NCBI RefSeq assembly: GCF_000022525.1
Contig: NC_013009.1
Location: 434,001-498,000 of the forward strand
Length of the DNA: 64,000 bases
Direction of reading: 5' to 3'
DNA from: Neorickettsia risticii str. Illinois
Lineage (GTDB): Bacteria > Pseudomonadota > Alphaproteobacteria > Rickettsiales > Anaplasmataceae
The first letter of the stretch is position 1, and every line of letters begins with the position of its first letter. Both the position numbers and the translations under genes were made by a program. This document shows, in pieces, positions 63,529-64,000 of this stretch. The notes below the pieces were generated by a model. It saw only the letters and a program-made list of their open reading frames with translations. It made no database searches and had not been told where the DNA came from.

Positions 63529-64000
63529 TCAAAGCTCATCCCTATTGGAAGCTAGATAATCGGAAACACTCTCATGCGTCGCCTTGATCGCTTCCTTGCC
63601 CTTACTCCAACCTGCCGGACAAACCTCTCCATTTTCGTCACTATACTTGAGCGCATCCAAAGTACGGAGAACCTCATCGACATTCCGACCTACGTTCAGG
63701 TCATTAACATGAGCAACTCTGATAACAAAATTCGGATCTATGATAAATGTACCACGAAGAGCAACTGCATCGTCTAGCAAAACTTGGTAGTCACGTGAAA
63801 TAGACTTTGTTATGTCTGAGACCAGAGTGTAACCAATACTCCCTATTCCACCATCTTTTACAGGCAGGCTACGCCACGCAAAGTGGGAAAAATGGGAGTC
63901 AACACTAACACCTACAACAACCGCGTTTCTCTCGATAAACGCAGGAATCCTATTACTGAAAGCAATAATCTCCGTTGGACAGACAAAAGTAAAATCCAAT
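63529..64000 (-). CDS. ahpC: 2-Cys peroxiredoxin (AhpC/Prx type), 5' end cut by window edge
   Basis: The visible 157 codons start inside the protein at DFTFVCPTEIIAF, which has the peroxidatic Cys; about 40 N-terminal residues lie outside the window. The resolving Cys is in GEVCPAGWSKG near the C-terminus. LRGTFIIDPNFVIRVAHVND and NVGRNVDEVLRTLDAL match the typical Prx1/AhpC2 family. It reduces peroxides with electrons from thioredoxin, supplied by the downstream trxB. The stop codon lies 8 nt before the trxB ATG. Confidence 0.94.
   Translation of the reverse strand, partial: LDFTFVCPTEIIAFSNRIPAFIERNAVVVGVSVDSHFSHFAWRSLPVKDGGIGSIGYTLVSDITKSISRDYQVLLDDAVALRGTFIIDPNFVIRVAHVNDLNVGRNVDEVLRTLDALKYSDENGEVCPAGWSKGKEAIKATHESVSDYLASNRDEL

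Overview
The window looks like a chromosomal segment of an obligate intracellular alphaproteobacterium of the Anaplasmataceae, most probably Neorickettsia. Reasons: densely packed housekeeping genes with little synteny; a reduced two-component set of the PleC/PleD type; a very large NAD-specific glutamate dehydrogenase; a mitochondrion-like complex I accessory subunit (NDUFA12 family); dispersed Mnh-type antiporter subunits; de novo pyrimidine genes (carA, pyrB, pyrE); a eukaryote-like IleS; and a lone HK97/GTA-type prohead protease. The base composition looks moderate rather than the very low GC of Ehrlichia. The genus is inference; the order is fairly safe. I see no insertion sequence, rRNA operon or CRISPR array.

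Layout. 1-5.5 kb: minus-strand genes for ligA (cut by the window edge), folB, carA, rpmE, a small unknown, a TrcR-type regulator and leuS. 5.6-8.6 kb: a Cys-rich lipoprotein, an XRE/S24-like repressor with a palindromic operator cluster, ccmC and pyrB. 8.6-10.7 kb: a decayed pyrB fragment and an unknown Ser/Thr-rich membrane protein. 11-17.5 kb: gdh, tatB-like and pleD in one minus-strand run. 17.7-21.7 kb: gatC (plus), then the overlapping minus-strand run nrdB, mnhE, gltX (frame-interrupted) and a PAS-like gene. 22-30 kb: nusA, infB, rbfA, addB (frame-interrupted) and guaB. 30.3-32.9 kb: a tandem-repeat membrane protein. 32.9-41.2 kb: mlaD, ndufA12-like, rnd, recA, a PleC-like kinase, tRNA-Ser, sdhB, dnaJ and der. 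41.8-46.8 kb: ileS, pyrE and an unknown protein. 46.9-56.5 kb: ffh, an MnhD-like gene, an RDD protein, a methyltransferase, a FabK-like flavoprotein, ftsY, rlmE, tmk and sucB. 56.7-64 kb: pmbA, sco, tRNA-Pro, dnaB, prohead protease, rluC, trxB and ahpC (cut by the window edge).

How it fits together. Pyrimidine synthesis, aerobic respiration (sdhB, sucB, ccmC, sco, NDUFA12), glutamate catabolism, cation/proton antiport, both SRP GTPases (ffh, ftsY), the nusA-infB-rbfA translation cluster and recombination genes (recA, addB) are the working core. PleC and PleD are candidates for one c-di-GMP pathway. The lineage-specific layer is three proteins without a recognised family (9.1, 30.3 and 45.8 kb) and the Cys-rich lipoprotein.

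The strongest unusual signals are: (i) gltX is broken at a canonical -1 slippery heptamer, directly followed by stop codons and preceded at exactly 10 nt by a Shine-Dalgarno-like hexamer, the geometry known from dnaX; (ii) addB is broken in a run of seven T with a perfect reading frame continuing beyond it; (iii) a 99-residue repeat, present three times and nearly identical in DNA, carries a PPSY motif in each copy; (iv) a degenerate second copy of part of pyrB lies just behind the intact gene.
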